DNA from: Bacteriovorax sp. Seq25_V
Lineage (GTDB): Bacteria; Bdellovibrionota; Bacteriovoracia; Bacteriovoracales; Bacteriovoracaceae
Direction of reading: 5' to 3'
NCBI RefSeq assembly: GCF_000447795.1
Contig: NZ_AUNI01000014.1
Coordinates: 238,874 to 302,873 of the forward strand
DNA length: 64,000 bases
The position numbers and the translations under genes were made by a program. This document shows positions 25,664 through 36,162 of this stretch, in pieces. The notes beneath the pieces were generated by a model, which saw nothing but the letters and a program-made list of their open reading frames with translations, had not been told where the DNA came from and made no database searches. Numbering within the stretch: position 1 is the first letter of the stretch; each line of letters begins with the position of its first letter.

Positions 25664-26275
25664 TTAAAGTTGAATTCCTGAAAATGAAAGGAATCCAAGG
25701 GCCATTAGTCCAACAGTAATAAAAGTAATCCCTAGACCTCTTAGACCTTCAGGAACATCACTGTACTTCATCTTTTCTCTGATACCTGCAAGAGCCGCAA
25801 TAGCTAGCGCCCAACCAAAACCAGATCCAATTCCGTAAACAACACTTTCTGCGAAATTATAATCTCTCTCTACCATGAAAAGTGACCCCCCCATGATGGC
25901 ACAGTTTACAGTAATTAGAGGTAAGAAAATTCCTAGTGCGTTGTAAAGAGCTGGGAAGAACTTATCTAGAGTCATCTCTAGGATTTGAACGACAGCTGCA
26001 ATTACCGCGATATAAGAAATAAGACCAAGGAAAGATAAATCTACTCCAAGAACTCCTGCCCACTTAAGTGCGTTTTCTTTTAAAAGGTAGTTATACAATA
26101 AATTGTTTAGAGGAACAGTTAATGTTTGAACAACAACAACTGCAACCCCTAAACCAACAGACGTCTTTACTTTTTTTGATACGGCCAAGAAGGTACACAT
26201 ACCTAAGAAAAAAGAAAGTGCTAAGTTTTCAATGAATACTGCTTTTATAAATAAGCTTAAATAATGCTCTAACAT
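25664..26275 (-). CDS. nqrE: Na+-NQR subunit E
   Basis: 203 residues, six membrane helices, paralogous to NqrD with inverted topology. The Cys residues that help hold the Fe centre between NqrD and NqrE are visible in LGMCTFLAV and [20 protein letters not shown] near the C-terminus is family-typical. 8 bp after nqrD and 31 bp before nqrF. Confidence 0.96.
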   Translation of the reverse strand: MLEHYLSLFIKAVFIENLALSFFLGMCTFLAVSKKVKTSVGLGVAVVVVQTLTVPLNNLLYNYLLKENALKWAGVLGVDLSFLGLISYIAVIAAVVQILEMTLDKFFPALYNALGIFLPLITVNCAIMGGSLFMVERDYNFAESVVYGIGSGFGWALAIAALAGIREKMKYSDVPEGLRGLGITFITVGLMALGFLSFSGIQL

Positions 26276-26283
26276 ATCAACTC

Positions 26284-26901
26284 CTAATTGTGCTCTACTT
26301 GATCTTTATTAAATGTACGTAGAACCCAAATGATCATACCAATTAAGAAAAACGCAGATGGTGCAAGAAGTGCCATACCATTTGGTACATACCATCCACC
26401 ATTGTTTACTGTTGGCATGATTACATAACCAAGAACTGTTCCTGAACCAAGTAACTCTCTAAAGAAAGCAACTACGATTAGAATGAAAGAGTATCCAAGT
26501 CCGTTACCAATACCATCCATGAATGACATCAAAGGAGTGTTCTTCATTGCGTAAGCTTCTGCACGTCCCATAACAATACAGTTTGTGATGATAAGACCAA
26601 TGTAAACCGACATTGATTTTGCAACATCATAAACAAATGCTTTAAGAATCTGATCAGTAACAATTACGAGTGAAGCAATAACTGTCATCTGAACGATAAT
26701 TCTAATCGCAGATGGAATGTGGTTTCTAATAATAGAAACAAAGAAGTTAGAAAAAGCAGTAACAACAGTCACGGCAAATGCCATAACAAGTGCTGACTCA
26801 AGCTTAGTCGTAACAGCAAGTGCCGAACAAATCCCAAGGATCTGTAAAGCGATTGGGTTATTATTAAAAACTGGTTCAAATAGGGTCTTTTTAATACTCA
26901 T
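26284..26901 (-). CDS. nqrD: Na+-NQR subunit D
   Basis: About 205 residues from the ATG at 26901, which overlaps the nqrC stop (TAATG) and has a strong GGAGGGG upstream. An 8-codon extension upstream is not needed. Six membrane helices; Fe-centre Cys in LGICSALA and TNCIVMG. The family signature [10 protein letters not shown] is present. NqrM (16.5 kb) is expected to mature this subunit together with NqrE. Confidence 0.96.
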   Translation of the reverse strand: MSIKKTLFEPVFNNNPIALQILGICSALAVTTKLESALVMAFAVTVVTAFSNFFVSIIRNHIPSAIRIIVQMTVIASLVIVTDQILKAFVYDVAKSMSVYIGLIITNCIVMGRAEAYAMKNTPLMSFMDGIGNGLGYSFILIVVAFFRELLGSGTVLGYVIMPTVNNGGWYVPNGMALLAPSAFFLIGMIIWVLRTFNKDQVEHN

Positions 26902-27674
26902 TAGTTTGCCCCTCCTGCACGCCATTTCGCAAGAAATGGACCAAAAGCATTACCACCAGTCCAATATTGAATTAGACCTGTAACACCATTTGAAGTTAAT
27001 GTTGCTCCAGAAAGCCCATCCACATCGTGCTCAGCACCAGATGCAGCATTTCCTTTTACTACTTTTAGAACTGGTTTCCACATATCATTGAAAACTTTCT
27101 TACCTACCCATAGGGCCTTCCAAGCTGGATTATCAACTTCACCACCAAGACCCGCAGTTTCACCATGCTGGTAAAAACCAAGACCTTTAACAGTAGTTGT
27201 ATCTGGCTCAAGAACTAGAAAACCATAAAGAGTTGACCAAAGTCCCTTTCCGTTAACAGGAAGAACCAGCATAGTCGTCTCACCATTTTCTTTTACCAAG
27301 TAAACTTTTTCATACTTCGCACGAGTCTTAATTTTTGCAATATCCTCAGTCGCAGGAATTACATAATTTGCCTTTGGATCTTTTGCTGCTTTTACAGAAT
27401 CAAAAGAAGCTGGATCCACATCAACAAATTCACCAGTTGCGAGATCTACAACCTTTGTTTCAATTTTTGAAAATGCTTCATTAATTACCTTTTCTGATTT
27501 CTCAGTTGCAGAAATTAATTTTGCAGTAACAAGAAGATTCTTCTTAACATCTAAAACTTTATTCTTGTCTTGTAATGGCTTAAGAGACACAGCTGCCCAT
27601 GAAACCATAACAGAACATACGACACATAATAGAGTCGCAACAATTAGCGTTTTCGCTGTACTATCATTACTCAT
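26901..27674 (-). CDS. nqrC: Na+-NQR subunit C
   Basis: 257 residues, one N-terminal membrane helix and a periplasmic FMN domain. The flavinylation site SGATLT is intact in [13 protein letters not shown] near the C-terminus; ApbE attaches FMN to the Thr. [14 protein letters not shown] in the middle is conserved in the family. 10 bp after nqrB; the stop overlaps the nqrD start. Confidence 0.96.
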   Translation of the reverse strand: MSNDSTAKTLIVATLLCVVCSVMVSWAAVSLKPLQDKNKVLDVKKNLLVTAKLISATEKSEKVINEAFSKIETKVVDLATGEFVDVDPASFDSVKAAKDPKANYVIPATEDIAKIKTRAKYEKVYLVKENGETTMLVLPVNGKGLWSTLYGFLVLEPDTTTVKGLGFYQHGETAGLGGEVDNPAWKALWVGKKVFNDMWKPVLKVVKGNAASGAEHDVDGLSGATLTSNGVTGLIQYWTGGNAFGPFLAKWRAGGAN

Positions 27675-27684
27675 CTGCTACTCC

Positions 27685-28887
27685 TTAAGCCTTATTTCTC
27701 TCAAGTCTACGCTTGATATTTCCTTGAACGACGTAATAGTCGATAAGTGGAGCAAATACGTTACCAAATAAAATAGCAAGCATTGTTCCTTCAGGGAAAG
27801 CTGGGTTAACAACACGAACAAGCGCAACCATAAGACCGATAAGGGCCCCATAGAACCAATGTCCTAACTGAGTCATTGAAGCAGATACTGGATCAGTTGC
27901 CATGAATACTGCACCAAAAGCAAAACCACCAATAACAAGGTGCCACTCAGGTCCAAGAGCAAACATAGGGTTTGTAGTCGATCCAATAATATTAAATAGC
28001 TTTGTAATTACTACTAATGAAAGAGTCATTGAAAGCATAATTCTCCAAGATCCAATACCTGAGATAATTAAAACAGCTGCACCAATTAAACATGCTAGAG
28101 CTGAAGTTTCCCCCATTGAACCAGGAATTAAACCAACAAATGAATCCCACCAAGTTGCAGTGATTGCACCAGCTCCACCAAGAGCTGCTTGTCCAAGAGC
28201 TGTTGCTCCTGTGTAACCATCAACAGCCGTCCAAACAGCATCCCCAGAGATTTGTGCTGGGTAAGCGAAGAAAAGAAAAGCTCTTGCAGTAAGTGCAGGG
28301 TTTAAGAAGTTTTTACCAGTACCACCGAAAACTTCCTTACCAATAACAACACCAAAACTGATCCCTACAGCTACTTGCCATAATGGGATTGTTGGAGGAA
28401 GTGTTAATGGGAAAAGCATCCCTGTTACTAGGAAACCTTCGTTGATTTCGTGCTTTCTGATTGTCGCAAAAACTACTTCCCAGAAACCACCAGCAACTTG
28501 CGTTACTAGAAACACAGGAAGAAAGTACAATAAGCCGTGAACCATATTGGCTAAACAGCTTGCTGGATCGAATGCAACACCAAGATTCATCATTAAAGCT
28601 GCTCTCCAACCTTCTGGAGTCATACCAGATGCTGCGATAACTTTATTTGCTTGAAAACCAGTATTATAAAGGGCCATTAAGATACAAGGAACAAGTGCAA
28701 CTGCAACAGTGATCATTGTTCTCTTAAGATCAATCGCGTCTCTTACGTGAACGCTACCTTTTGCAACATCACTTGGCGTATAAACAAAAGTATCAACCAT
28801 TTCATATAATGGGTAAAACTTTTCAAGCTTTCCACCGTGAGCGAAGTGATGATGCTGACTATCTAAAAAATCTCTAAGAATTTTCAT
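27685..28887 (-). CDS. nqrB: Na+-NQR subunit B
   Basis: 400 residues, about ten membrane helices. The FMN attachment motif reads [12 protein letters not shown], matching the ApbE consensus ending in AT (V. cholerae has SGATAL). The [17 protein letters not shown] segment is family-typical. NqrB carries covalent FMN, riboflavin and the main Na+ path. 3 bp after nqrA. Confidence 0.97.
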   Translation of the reverse strand: MKILRDFLDSQHHHFAHGGKLEKFYPLYEMVDTFVYTPSDVAKGSVHVRDAIDLKRTMITVAVALVPCILMALYNTGFQANKVIAASGMTPEGWRAALMMNLGVAFDPASCLANMVHGLLYFLPVFLVTQVAGGFWEVVFATIRKHEINEGFLVTGMLFPLTLPPTIPLWQVAVGISFGVVIGKEVFGGTGKNFLNPALTARAFLFFAYPAQISGDAVWTAVDGYTGATALGQAALGGAGAITATWWDSFVGLIPGSMGETSALACLIGAAVLIISGIGSWRIMLSMTLSLVVITKLFNIIGSTTNPMFALGPEWHLVIGGFAFGAVFMATDPVSASMTQLGHWFYGALIGLMVALVRVVNPAFPEGTMLAILFGNVFAPLIDYYVVQGNIKRRLERNKA

Positions 28888-28890
28888 CGT

Positions 28891-30240
28891 CTATCCTTCT
28901 TTCTCAATTGTTGTTAATACAGAACGTAATGCAGGTCCAAAATCTTCTTTACCTGGAGATGCAAAAGTACATAGTGCAATATCTTCTTCATCTAATTCAA
29001 GACAACCAAGCTCTACTGCATGATCAGTATCGTTAGTTACAAGTGATCTAAGAAGTTGCGTTGGTAAAATATCAAGTGGCATTACTTTTTCAAATGAACC
29101 AACAGGAACCATTGCTCTTGGTGAACCGTGAACTTTAGTTGTTAGGTCAAATGTTTGCCCTGGAATTAACCAATGAAGGAAAGTTCTCTTTACAGAAAAT
29201 TTTCTAAGACCCGGAGCATGCCATCCTAGGAACTCTCTATCTCTTCCCTCTTCAAGTAGAGAGATTTGATTGTGAAATTTTCCAAGATAGTTAAATACAC
29301 CTTCCATCTTACGACCATTTAAAACAGAACCAGATACAACTCTAACTTCGCCAGAACCGATCTTTCCGCTAGTAACTTCACCTAGGTGAGCACCAACGAT
29401 TGTTTTAACAAGTGTTGGATTAACGGCCTTTGGACCACCAATAGCAACAACTCTTTCGTTAGATAGTTTTCCAGTTTTAAAAAGTTTACCAATTGCAATT
29501 ACATCTTGGTAACCAATGTGCCATACCGTTTTGTTTGCACTTACTGGATCAATATAGTGAATATGAGTTCCAACGTTACCCGCAGGGTGAACACCAGTAA
29601 ACTCTTTCACTTCAACTTTAGTTGTAGTTGGAGCAGGAATTGAAACTCCAGCACCTTTACAAATAAAAGTTTTTCCATCTGTTAATTTTGAAATGATTTC
29701 AACACCAGAAACAAAGTCCTCTGCGCTTGCATCGATAACAATTTTTGGATCAGCCGCTAATGGGTTTGTGTCCATTGCTGTGATAAAAATTGATCTTGGC
29801 TCACTATCAATAGCCGGAGCTTTTGAAAATGGTCTTTGTCTTAAAGACGTCCACGATCCCGATTCAACAAGAAGTTTAACAACTTCGTCTCTTTCAAGAT
29901 CTTTTACTGCCTTTCCAGAATAGTTCTCGAAAGAAACATGATCATTACCAGCTACTTCAATAACGATGTTTTGAAATACCCTTTTATCACCACGATTAAT
30001 TTCGACAACCTTTCCACTTACAGGAGACGTGTAAATAACACCAGGAACTTTTTTACACTCAAAAAGAGCTTGTCCTGCTTTTACCACATCACCTACCTGC
30101 ACTTGCATTGAAGGCTTCATTCCTACATAGTCCGGACCAGTTATAGCAACCTTAGAAACTGTCGGCCCAACTTCGATTTTCTGCGTTGGTTTCCCGTTTA
30201 TCGGGAGATCCAATCCTTTTTTAATGTGAATCATACTCAC
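28891..30240 (-). CDS. nqrA: Na+-NQR subunit A
   Basis: 449 residues, typical for NqrA, a peripheral quinone-associated subunit. The N-terminal half has a lipoyl/biotinyl-like hairpin region ([16 protein letters not shown] ... PVSGKVVEI); [18 protein letters not shown] and [12 protein letters not shown] are strongly conserved. Start is GTG at 30240 or ATG at 30234. First of six tightly spaced genes. The 228-bp upstream gap is AT-rich with one GC-rich palindrome. Confidence 0.96.
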   Translation of the reverse strand: MSMIHIKKGLDLPINGKPTQKIEVGPTVSKVAITGPDYVGMKPSMQVQVGDVVKAGQALFECKKVPGVIYTSPVSGKVVEINRGDKRVFQNIVIEVAGNDHVSFENYSGKAVKDLERDEVVKLLVESGSWTSLRQRPFSKAPAIDSEPRSIFITAMDTNPLAADPKIVIDASAEDFVSGVEIISKLTDGKTFICKGAGVSIPAPTTTKVEVKEFTGVHPAGNVGTHIHYIDPVSANKTVWHIGYQDVIAIGKLFKTGKLSNERVVAIGGPKAVNPTLVKTIVGAHLGEVTSGKIGSGEVRVVSGSVLNGRKMEGVFNYLGKFHNQISLLEEGRDREFLGWHAPGLRKFSVKRTFLHWLIPGQTFDLTTKVHGSPRAMVPVGSFEKVMPLDILPTQLLRSLVTNDTDHAVELGCLELDEEDIALCTFASPGKEDFGPALRSVLTTIEKEG

Positions 30241-30357
30241 TTAATCCCGTTTTAGTTGGTTAGTAATCAAAAGAAAAATTTTAGAATTTGATTTATTTTT
30301 AACAAAATAGTTTCAATATGTAACTATTTAATATTAACACCAAAAAACAAATTTCAA

Positions 30358-30373
30358 CACGGTGCGCACCATG
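30358..30373. promoter_or_regulatory. GC-rich palindrome in the nqrA upstream region (candidate operator)
   Basis: CACGGTGCGCACCATG: a perfect 10-bp core GGTGCGCACC with arms matching except one pair. It stands out in AT-rich DNA, 118 bp before nqrA and 96 bp before the divergent gene at 30469, and could serve either. Confidence 0.35.
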
Positions 30374-30468
30374 CATACTTTTCAATAAAAACCATTTTTA
30401 GATTTTACAATTCAGGCGAGGCGTTATATTAACAACAACACGCAAAACAATATTTATCTGGAGAGAGT

Positions 30469-31080
30469 ATGAAATTTTTAATGATGGCATTATTTACGAT
30501 GTCGACTAGCTTTGCACAGTTCAAAGCACCACAAGTACCACCTCAAAATCAAGGACAATGCATTAAGTCAGCATGTCAAATATTAGGTTCATTTGGATGT
30601 CGTTCAGACTATGAATTAAGAAGAATTGAAGATGCTTGTACAAGACAAATTGATCTAAATTGTATTGATAACTCACTCAATAAATTATCTCGATTCGAAT
30701 TTGACGATGCGAATGAATTAACAGAAATTATCAAAAGCTGCCAATATGTTTACTCACTTGCGCCAAGTTTTGCAGCAACATTTTTAAGTAAGTTTGATCT
30801 TGATGATAGACATGAAGTTGTAGCATTAAACAATTCGACTTGGCTGGCTGATCCAAGATGTGTAAAAGATGCAACTTCTAGACTATCAAGATTTGATAAA
30901 GACGATCTTCATGAAGTAACTGCTATCACATCACACTGTACAGGGACTTATGATAGAGAATGTTTCCAAAGAGCATGTCCAACTCAATCACGTTCAAGCT
31001 GTGACAATACAGATGAAGTAAGAAGAGCACTTAACTATTGTGTTAGCGGCCCTTCAAGACAAGATAGAAGAAGGCTTTAA
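30469..31080 (+). CDS. Secreted Cys-rich protein with an internal DD-x-x-E repeat
   Basis: 203 residues with a Sec signal peptide (MKFLMMALFTMSTSFAQ). Four to five degenerate units share an F or C, D, DD, x, HE or NE, V or L core: GCRSDYELRRI, SRFEFDDANELTEI, SKFDLDDRHEVVAL, SRFDKDDLHEVTAI and CDNTDEVRRAL, most ending in a Cys. Twelve Cys in the mature part point to an oxidised extracytoplasmic protein; the clustered Asp/Glu could bind Ca2+ or another cation (inference). GGAGAGAGT before the ATG. No family recognised. Confidence 0.75.
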   Translation: MKFLMMALFTMSTSFAQFKAPQVPPQNQGQCIKSACQILGSFGCRSDYELRRIEDACTRQIDLNCIDNSLNKLSRFEFDDANELTEIIKSCQYVYSLAPSFAATFLSKFDLDDRHEVVALNNSTWLADPRCVKDATSRLSRFDKDDLHEVTAITSHCTGTYDRECFQRACPTQSRSSCDNTDEVRRALNYCVSGPSRQDRRRL

Positions 31081-32000
31081 TCTTTTGTTTCCGCAGTTAT
31101 TGTCACATAGTCGGTATAAGTACCGGCCTGGACAGACTGCGGATTTCCCATCACAACTTTAAGTCTTAAATTATCTCCATCATGTGGGGTCACACCGGAA
31201 AAGTCAGCAACCTTATCGCCTTTACCCCCACGCTTTAAATTAACTGACCTATTGTTAACCGTTAAAACGTAAGTAATCTTATCATTTAAAAGCTGATGTT
31301 TTAAACTTCCACGATTATCACTTCTCATATAAATTCGGTAGCCCGCGTTAGAGCGGACTTTTAAGTCAGCTTCCAATGTATCTCCGGTTTCAATTTCTCC
31401 AAAATCCATTGTTTGAGTGGTATCACCTTCCGAGAAAGGTGATCCAGCGTCGACAAGGGAAAGAGCAATCGAAGATGGAATAGAAAAGGTCAAGAAAAGG
31501 TTGGAGCTACTTTCTCGCCTAGGATCATTAAAAGGCAAACCACTGTATATTCTAACAGGAACAGAGTCTGTGTAATTACCTGCAGGATATATTAATGATC
31601 TATCATAAGAAAGTATTACATTAAAAGAATCCTGATAATTTTGGTTCGTAGCTAAAGACCATCCCCAGATAGCATCACTGTTTTGCTTCATATCAGATAA
31701 TTCAGTTAATATATTTTTATACCCATTTATTTTATATAGATTATATGAAATCTTATCTCCGTTTTTGTTTTCTAGATAACGTTGGTAACTATTCGCATTT
31801 CCTTTTCCAAAATCGTAGAAATAAAAATTACACAAGAAATCATAAGAAACACGAGTCCTCTGCATTGAAAGATTAAGTGGTGTCGTTTCTTGATAACTGT
31901 TTAGATCCATAGAATAACTTGACACGGTGAAATCCATCCCACAACTGCTACGAGCAAAGGTTAACTTAAAAGTAAAAAGCAAGCATAGAACTAATTTCAT
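31077..32000 (-). CDS. Spore-coat-protein-U-domain fimbrial subunit (probable tip adhesin)
   Basis: 307 residues with a signal peptide ending SSCG region. The C-terminal ~140 residues form an SCPU domain (FGEIETGDTLEADLKVRSNAGYRI ... GTYTDYVTITAE). The N-terminal ~150 residues are a second, divergent Ig-like domain. A two-domain subunit at the 3' end of an archaic (Csu-type) chaperone-usher operon is normally the tip adhesin. Its ATG overlaps the usher stop by 4 nt. It converges with the Cys-rich gene (4-nt overlap). Confidence 0.8.
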   Translation of the reverse strand: MKLVLCLLFTFKLTFARSSCGMDFTVSSYSMDLNSYQETTPLNLSMQRTRVSYDFLCNFYFYDFGKGNANSYQRYLENKNGDKISYNLYKINGYKNILTELSDMKQNSDAIWGWSLATNQNYQDSFNVILSYDRSLIYPAGNYTDSVPVRIYSGLPFNDPRRESSSNLFLTFSIPSSIALSLVDAGSPFSEGDTTQTMDFGEIETGDTLEADLKVRSNAGYRIYMRSDNRGSLKHQLLNDKITYVLTVNNRSVNLKRGGKGDKVADFSGVTPHDGDNLRLKVVMGNPQSVQAGTYTDYVTITAETKD

Positions 32001-34363
32001 TTTAACACACCAAGGTTAATTACAGTATTTGGCTGGTCCTTTATTTCAAAACGTGTAGCAATTTTTTTATTTTCAATAAAAATTTCATAAACGCCAGGAA
32101 GCATTGATTCAACGGAGAATTGTCCTCTTCTATTAGTAAAGAACGGAACGGAATAACCGTCAGCCCCTACAAACTCTCCAACTTTTAGAACAGAGTCTTT
32201 ATTCTCTAGTCGGCCAAAAACAGTGTAGCTTCTAATTTTCCCCAAACCAACCTCAACAACACTTCTATATTTAGGGTAGATAAAAAAGTTTTCATAATCA
32301 TATGAACTTCCAAGTTCGAGATAAGTTGGATCCATATAAATTGGGAAATAGTGATATGAAGTTAACTGAGGTATAAAAAGTTTTCTTCGAAACTCCTTCT
32401 TCCCAATTCCGCCTATATCATTGAGCAAACCGATTTTTTTTCCTTCTAATGAATTCTTGCCTTGAACGAGAGCAAATGAATCATAGACAGGAGAAGAGAA
32501 AGTTGTAGAATTAACAGTCGAAACAATTGCACCTCTAAGGCTTAGGTCAATTGTCGCATCATGACCCTCTTCACCGGTTATACTTGACTCTGCTTCAAAA
32601 TACCGAGAGCGGAAACCACCTGTAATTTTACCCGATTTTTGAGATGGGCTTTTTTCAACACGGGCCCTTTGATAGAAACTGTCTTGTTTTTGGTTTGGTA
32701 AGTGACTAACCTGTACAAGGTGTGAATCATTTTGTGTGTCATGAAATGAGTTCAAGTATAGCTTTTTTTCATCTAAAGAATAATTCATGTAAACATTGAA
32801 AATATGTTCTGTGTTCTTGTACTCATTTCTTCGATTTTGATAGGAGAATGTAATTTTACCATTTCTTACTGGTTGTAAACCAAGCCCCAGAGAATGTGTA
32901 ACTCTATCAGACAATTTATTAACTCTAGAGATATCTGTATTTCGACCAAGCGAAAAATTAATATAAGAATTCAAGTACCAAGAAAAGTCAAAACGAAACT
33001 TATGTAAAAATTTATTCTCTAAAACAATTGACCCAAATGAAGCGTAAAATGGTGAAGAATACTCATGGCCAAAAAGTAATCTCATATCACCATGTTTAGT
33101 TGAGAAACTATTTTCTAGATCTAAAATTGACTTAACCCCTATGTGGTCAGATGTCTTATCTTTTATTCCAGCAAATTCGAAATCAACATTACCAAACGAC
33201 AAAGAATTGAGAGCACTAAACCCTAGTAGTTGTTGATCTTTATCAAATTGAGTGAGACCACCAAATGTAAATGTTCGGTTTATCCCTCTTTTGTAGAAGC
33301 CACTATACATAATTGAATCAGTATCTTCATAACTTAAAGTAGTATCACGATAATTTGATTTTACACCGATAGAATGACTAAATGAAGAAAGCCCTTCTCT
33401 TAGAAGTTCTGTCGAAGATCCCCAACTATAAAGAAATTCTTTTTCTATTCCATTAAATTCGCGAACAGCAATTTTAATATTATTACGTCCATAGTCTAAA
33501 ACAAGATCTTCTATAGAATGCCTTCCCTTATCTAAAACTTCAGTTCGTACAGGTCGATCATTAACGTAAATAGTGACATAAGACTGTCTTTCGAGAATAA
33601 ATTCAAACTCATTAATTGGCTGAATTTTCTTATATGGGTTTAAGGAGAAGTTTTTAGCATAGCTAAACCCAAGTAAGTTTAACTGAGTTTGAAGACTCGT
33701 AGTCTCATAACTCACGTCTCCCAATTGAAGTCTCGACTCATATTCGATTAAATCTTTAACAATAACAGACTTTTTTCGTCTGAATGTCGATTCACCATCT
33801 CTCTTAAACCACTCAACATTATTCTCTAAAACAAACCCTTCATAATTCAATGCCGAAGACATATCAAGAGAGTGGTCTTCTGTTCTATTTTCTCTTTTTT
33901 GAAAACCATACCAGTAATTAAAAATATGTGAAAAAGGAGCTTGAGTAAAAATTTTCTTTCCTGATAAATTAGGATAGTTGTCTCTGATTAAACGATTATT
34001 CTCATAGTAGTAAGGCGCGAGATTAAGAGCGACATAGAGAGAATCCAAGTGAAGCTTAAAGTCAATATCTTTAGGTATTTCATTGATACCAATTTTTTCT
34101 TTATCACCAAAGTTAGATAGATAGTGAGGTAGAATTTTTGTCCCAAGAGCTTCTTTCAGTTCTTTCGTGTCTACAGCAATGATTTCTCTTCCTTTTAGAT
34201 AAAAGGAGACTTCCCCCAGGCTTGCATTATCTAACAACAGAGGAATCTTAATGCGCTTTTCAAGTACCTTTTTTCCAAAGGCCTGTTGAAACATCTGCTC
34301 CTCGCTCAACTCTTGAGAAAAAACACTAATCGCAATGAAGAATGATAACCAAAATTTAATCAT
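31997..34363 (-). CDS. Fimbrial outer-membrane usher
   Basis: 788 residues with a signal peptide (MIKFWLSFFIAISVFSQ). PapC-type layout: an N-terminal periplasmic domain (~30-150), a long beta-barrel (~180-640) with the plug region beginning near RQSYVTIYVNDRPV and LDKGRHSIEDLVLDYGRN, and a C-terminal domain (YSVPFFTNRRGQFSVESMLPGVYEI). Exports and assembles pilus subunits at the outer membrane. Overlaps the chaperone gene by 8 nt and the adhesin by 4 nt. Typical of archaic (sigma clade) ushers. Confidence 0.88.
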   Translation of the reverse strand: MIKFWLSFFIAISVFSQELSEEQMFQQAFGKKVLEKRIKIPLLLDNASLGEVSFYLKGREIIAVDTKELKEALGTKILPHYLSNFGDKEKIGINEIPKDIDFKLHLDSLYVALNLAPYYYENNRLIRDNYPNLSGKKIFTQAPFSHIFNYWYGFQKRENRTEDHSLDMSSALNYEGFVLENNVEWFKRDGESTFRRKKSVIVKDLIEYESRLQLGDVSYETTSLQTQLNLLGFSYAKNFSLNPYKKIQPINEFEFILERQSYVTIYVNDRPVRTEVLDKGRHSIEDLVLDYGRNNIKIAVREFNGIEKEFLYSWGSSTELLREGLSSFSHSIGVKSNYRDTTLSYEDTDSIMYSGFYKRGINRTFTFGGLTQFDKDQQLLGFSALNSLSFGNVDFEFAGIKDKTSDHIGVKSILDLENSFSTKHGDMRLLFGHEYSSPFYASFGSIVLENKFLHKFRFDFSWYLNSYINFSLGRNTDISRVNKLSDRVTHSLGLGLQPVRNGKITFSYQNRRNEYKNTEHIFNVYMNYSLDEKKLYLNSFHDTQNDSHLVQVSHLPNQKQDSFYQRARVEKSPSQKSGKITGGFRSRYFEAESSITGEEGHDATIDLSLRGAIVSTVNSTTFSSPVYDSFALVQGKNSLEGKKIGLLNDIGGIGKKEFRRKLFIPQLTSYHYFPIYMDPTYLELGSSYDYENFFIYPKYRSVVEVGLGKIRSYTVFGRLENKDSVLKVGEFVGADGYSVPFFTNRRGQFSVESMLPGVYEIFIENKKIATRFEIKDQPNTVINLGVLK

Positions 34364-35051
34364 AACTTAATTCAACTTTACTTTTTTGATTAATCTTAAA
34401 TTCAGTTAGGTTACTGATTGTGAAAACACGTGTACTTTGAGCAAGAATATTTTCTCCATTAAAACTTGGTAAGCGATCTTTTGTTAGAACTATTTTTTTT
34501 ACTGAGGTGTCAAAGAAAGTCAGTTCAAGATTTTTTAGAACTTGATGGAGAGAACCAGTATTTGCAATCTCGATAACGAGATCAGTTCCCACCATCTTCA
34601 TTGATTTTACCTGTAAAACAGGTTTAAATTCATCTTTAGTAACGTAAAGAGCACCAAGATAGCGAAGAAGTAATTTTACTCCTGTTTTTGTCTTCTTTTT
34701 AAAATCAACAGGAAGTTGTTCAACCAATAGTCTGTAGGATAATTCATTCTTTAAATTATTGTTTCCCAGATATTGAATTTTTATTCCTCGCTTTTCACCA
34801 GGCTTTAAAATAATCTGAGTCGGATAGATTAAAAACAACCCCTCTTCCACGTCAGGAAGCTCTTCCTTACCATCCCTGCCCATTTTTCTTATCTTAAGAC
34901 TGGCCTCAATAGCGATAGGCTCTTTGTTTTTATTCAGAACTTGGTAGATGACTGTATTTGAATTCTTACCTAGAGTTATTGACTGACTCAAAGGAGTTAA
35001 ATTGAAGGCAAAAAGATTTAATGATAAAAGAGATAGTATAAGAAATTTCAA
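34356..35051 (-). CDS. Periplasmic fimbrial chaperone (PapD/CsuC-like)
   Basis: About 231 residues from the TTG at 35051, which has AAGGA 8 nt upstream and begins a clean signal peptide (MKFLILSLLSLNLFAF). A longer frame (to 35174) would overlap the preceding gene and place 41 residues before the signal. Features of PapD-type chaperones: the N-terminal Ig strand, a TQIILKPGEKRGIKIQYLG stretch (G1 region) and YRLLVEQLPVDF. It donates a strand to pilus subunits and delivers them to the usher. Confidence 0.85.
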   Translation of the reverse strand: MKFLILSLLSLNLFAFNLTPLSQSITLGKNSNTVIYQVLNKNKEPIAIEASLKIRKMGRDGKEELPDVEEGLFLIYPTQIILKPGEKRGIKIQYLGNNNLKNELSYRLLVEQLPVDFKKKTKTGVKLLLRYLGALYVTKDEFKPVLQVKSMKMVGTDLVIEIANTGSLHQVLKNLELTFFDTSVKKIVLTKDRLPSFNGENILAQSTRVFTISNLTEFKINQKSKVELSYD

Positions 35052-35112
35052 CTTCAGCTTCCTTGCTTTATAGATCCTAAAAAATTCTAGCAAGAAAAAA
35101 TCAAAAGTAAAA

Positions 35113-35400
35113 CTAGTTGATTGAGACTGTGATCTTTTTAGTTTTCCTGCCCTTATATTCAACAAGTTCGCCAAGCCTTACTTTCACGTCGTCACTATAA
35201 ATATATCCGAAAAACTCGAAATTACTACGCGAGCTGACACTGTAACTATTTTGATGTTTCTCAATTTCGATGTTAAATGATGGATCAACGAAACCACGAA
35301 GATTCAAAGTTGCAGCTTCTTTGGCATAAACCTCACTAAAGACCATTGTGACAAGAAAAATAAAAAATGAAAAATAAAGTGAATATTGAGCAACCTTCAT
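35113..35400 (-). CDS. Short pilin-like protein
   Basis: 95 residues with a signal peptide ending at about VYA-KE. The mature N-terminus (AATLNLRGFVDPSFNIEIE) closely parallels that of the major pilin at 35453-35905 (SATLNLQGTVGAVVDISVA), but the protein is only about 70 residues long when mature and lacks the SCPU C-terminal half. It could be a minor or terminating subunit, or a decayed pilin copy. No good Shine-Dalgarno sequence is visible before the ATG. It lies between major pilin and chaperone, same strand. Confidence 0.6.
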   Translation of the reverse strand: MKVAQYSLYFSFFIFLVTMVFSEVYAKEAATLNLRGFVDPSFNIEIEKHQNSYSVSSRSNFEFFGYIYSDDVKVRLGELVEYKGRKTKKITVSIN

Positions 35401-35452
35401 AACCTAGATTATCGTCAGGTTGCTCAGAAAACTTGAGTAATTAAATCATGTA

Positions 35453-35905
35453 TTAGTTAGCTGCAATTTCAAAAGTTACAATATCTGTATAATCACCAGC
35501 AACCATAGAAGCAGCAGATTGACCTGTATAAGATATATTTACATCATAATTATTAGCATTTAGAGGATCTGGGTTTCTTGTAAATGTTGTTCCCGCTGCT
35601 AAATCTACACCTTGTCCACCATACGAAAGACTGTAACTAAAATCATTTGTACCATTCTTAAGTTTTCCACCGTTCGCAGATGAAACAGATACTGTAAAAT
35701 GAGTAGTTGTATTAGATTGTTCTGTTACAGTTGCAACCTTCTTATTAGATTGGCTTTGTGTTAGATCTAAGTTTGTAGCGTCTGAAAGGGCCGCAACTGA
35801 AATATCAACGACTGCTCCAACCGTCCCTTGAAGGTTTAATGTTGCAGAATCAGTTGCTGCAAAAGTCATTGAGCTAAGTAGTGCTAGTGTTAAAAGTTTT
35901 TTCAT
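35453..35905 (-). CDS. Major pilin, spore coat U domain (archaic chaperone-usher pilus)
   Basis: 150 residues with a signal peptide (MKKLLTLALLSSMTFA). The Thr/Ser/Asn-rich mature part ends with ASMVAGDYTDIVTFEIAAN, the SCPU C-terminal motif (G.Y.D.VT..I). No Cys in the mature part. First gene of pilin / short pilin-like / chaperone / usher / adhesin. Strong AGGAG before the ATG. Composition suggests the bulk subunit of a Csu-like surface pilus used in attachment. Confidence 0.85.
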   Translation of the reverse strand: MKKLLTLALLSSMTFAATDSATLNLQGTVGAVVDISVAALSDATNLDLTQSQSNKKVATVTEQSNTTTHFTVSVSSANGGKLKNGTNDFSYSLSYGGQGVDLAAGTTFTRNPDPLNANNYDVNISYTGQSAASMVAGDYTDIVTFEIAAN

Positions 35906-36136
35906 AATATTCTCCTCTTTAGGTTGATTAATGTTCTCATAGGATAATTATGCAACACTTAGGCCAAATTCGTTAGACAGAATTTATTTCCAGTAACCAT
36001 TTTTTAACTGCTATAAGCCTTAGATCTTAAGAGAATCTAAATTTTTACTCGAAATTTAGTGGTGTCAAATTTGTAGACAATGATTATTTTTTAGACAAAT
36101 TTTTCAAGGACTAGTGTCAACTTTATACCTATAAAA

Positions 36137-36154
36137 AAGGGGCCGAAACCCCTT
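36137..36154 (-). terminator. Terminator after the YchJ-like gene
   Basis: Minus strand: AAGGGG, loop TTTCGG, CCCCTT followed by T, eight bases after the stop. The other ~200 bp of the gap to the pilin gene show only AT-rich DNA. Confidence 0.85.
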
Positions 36155-36162
36155 AGTAAAAT

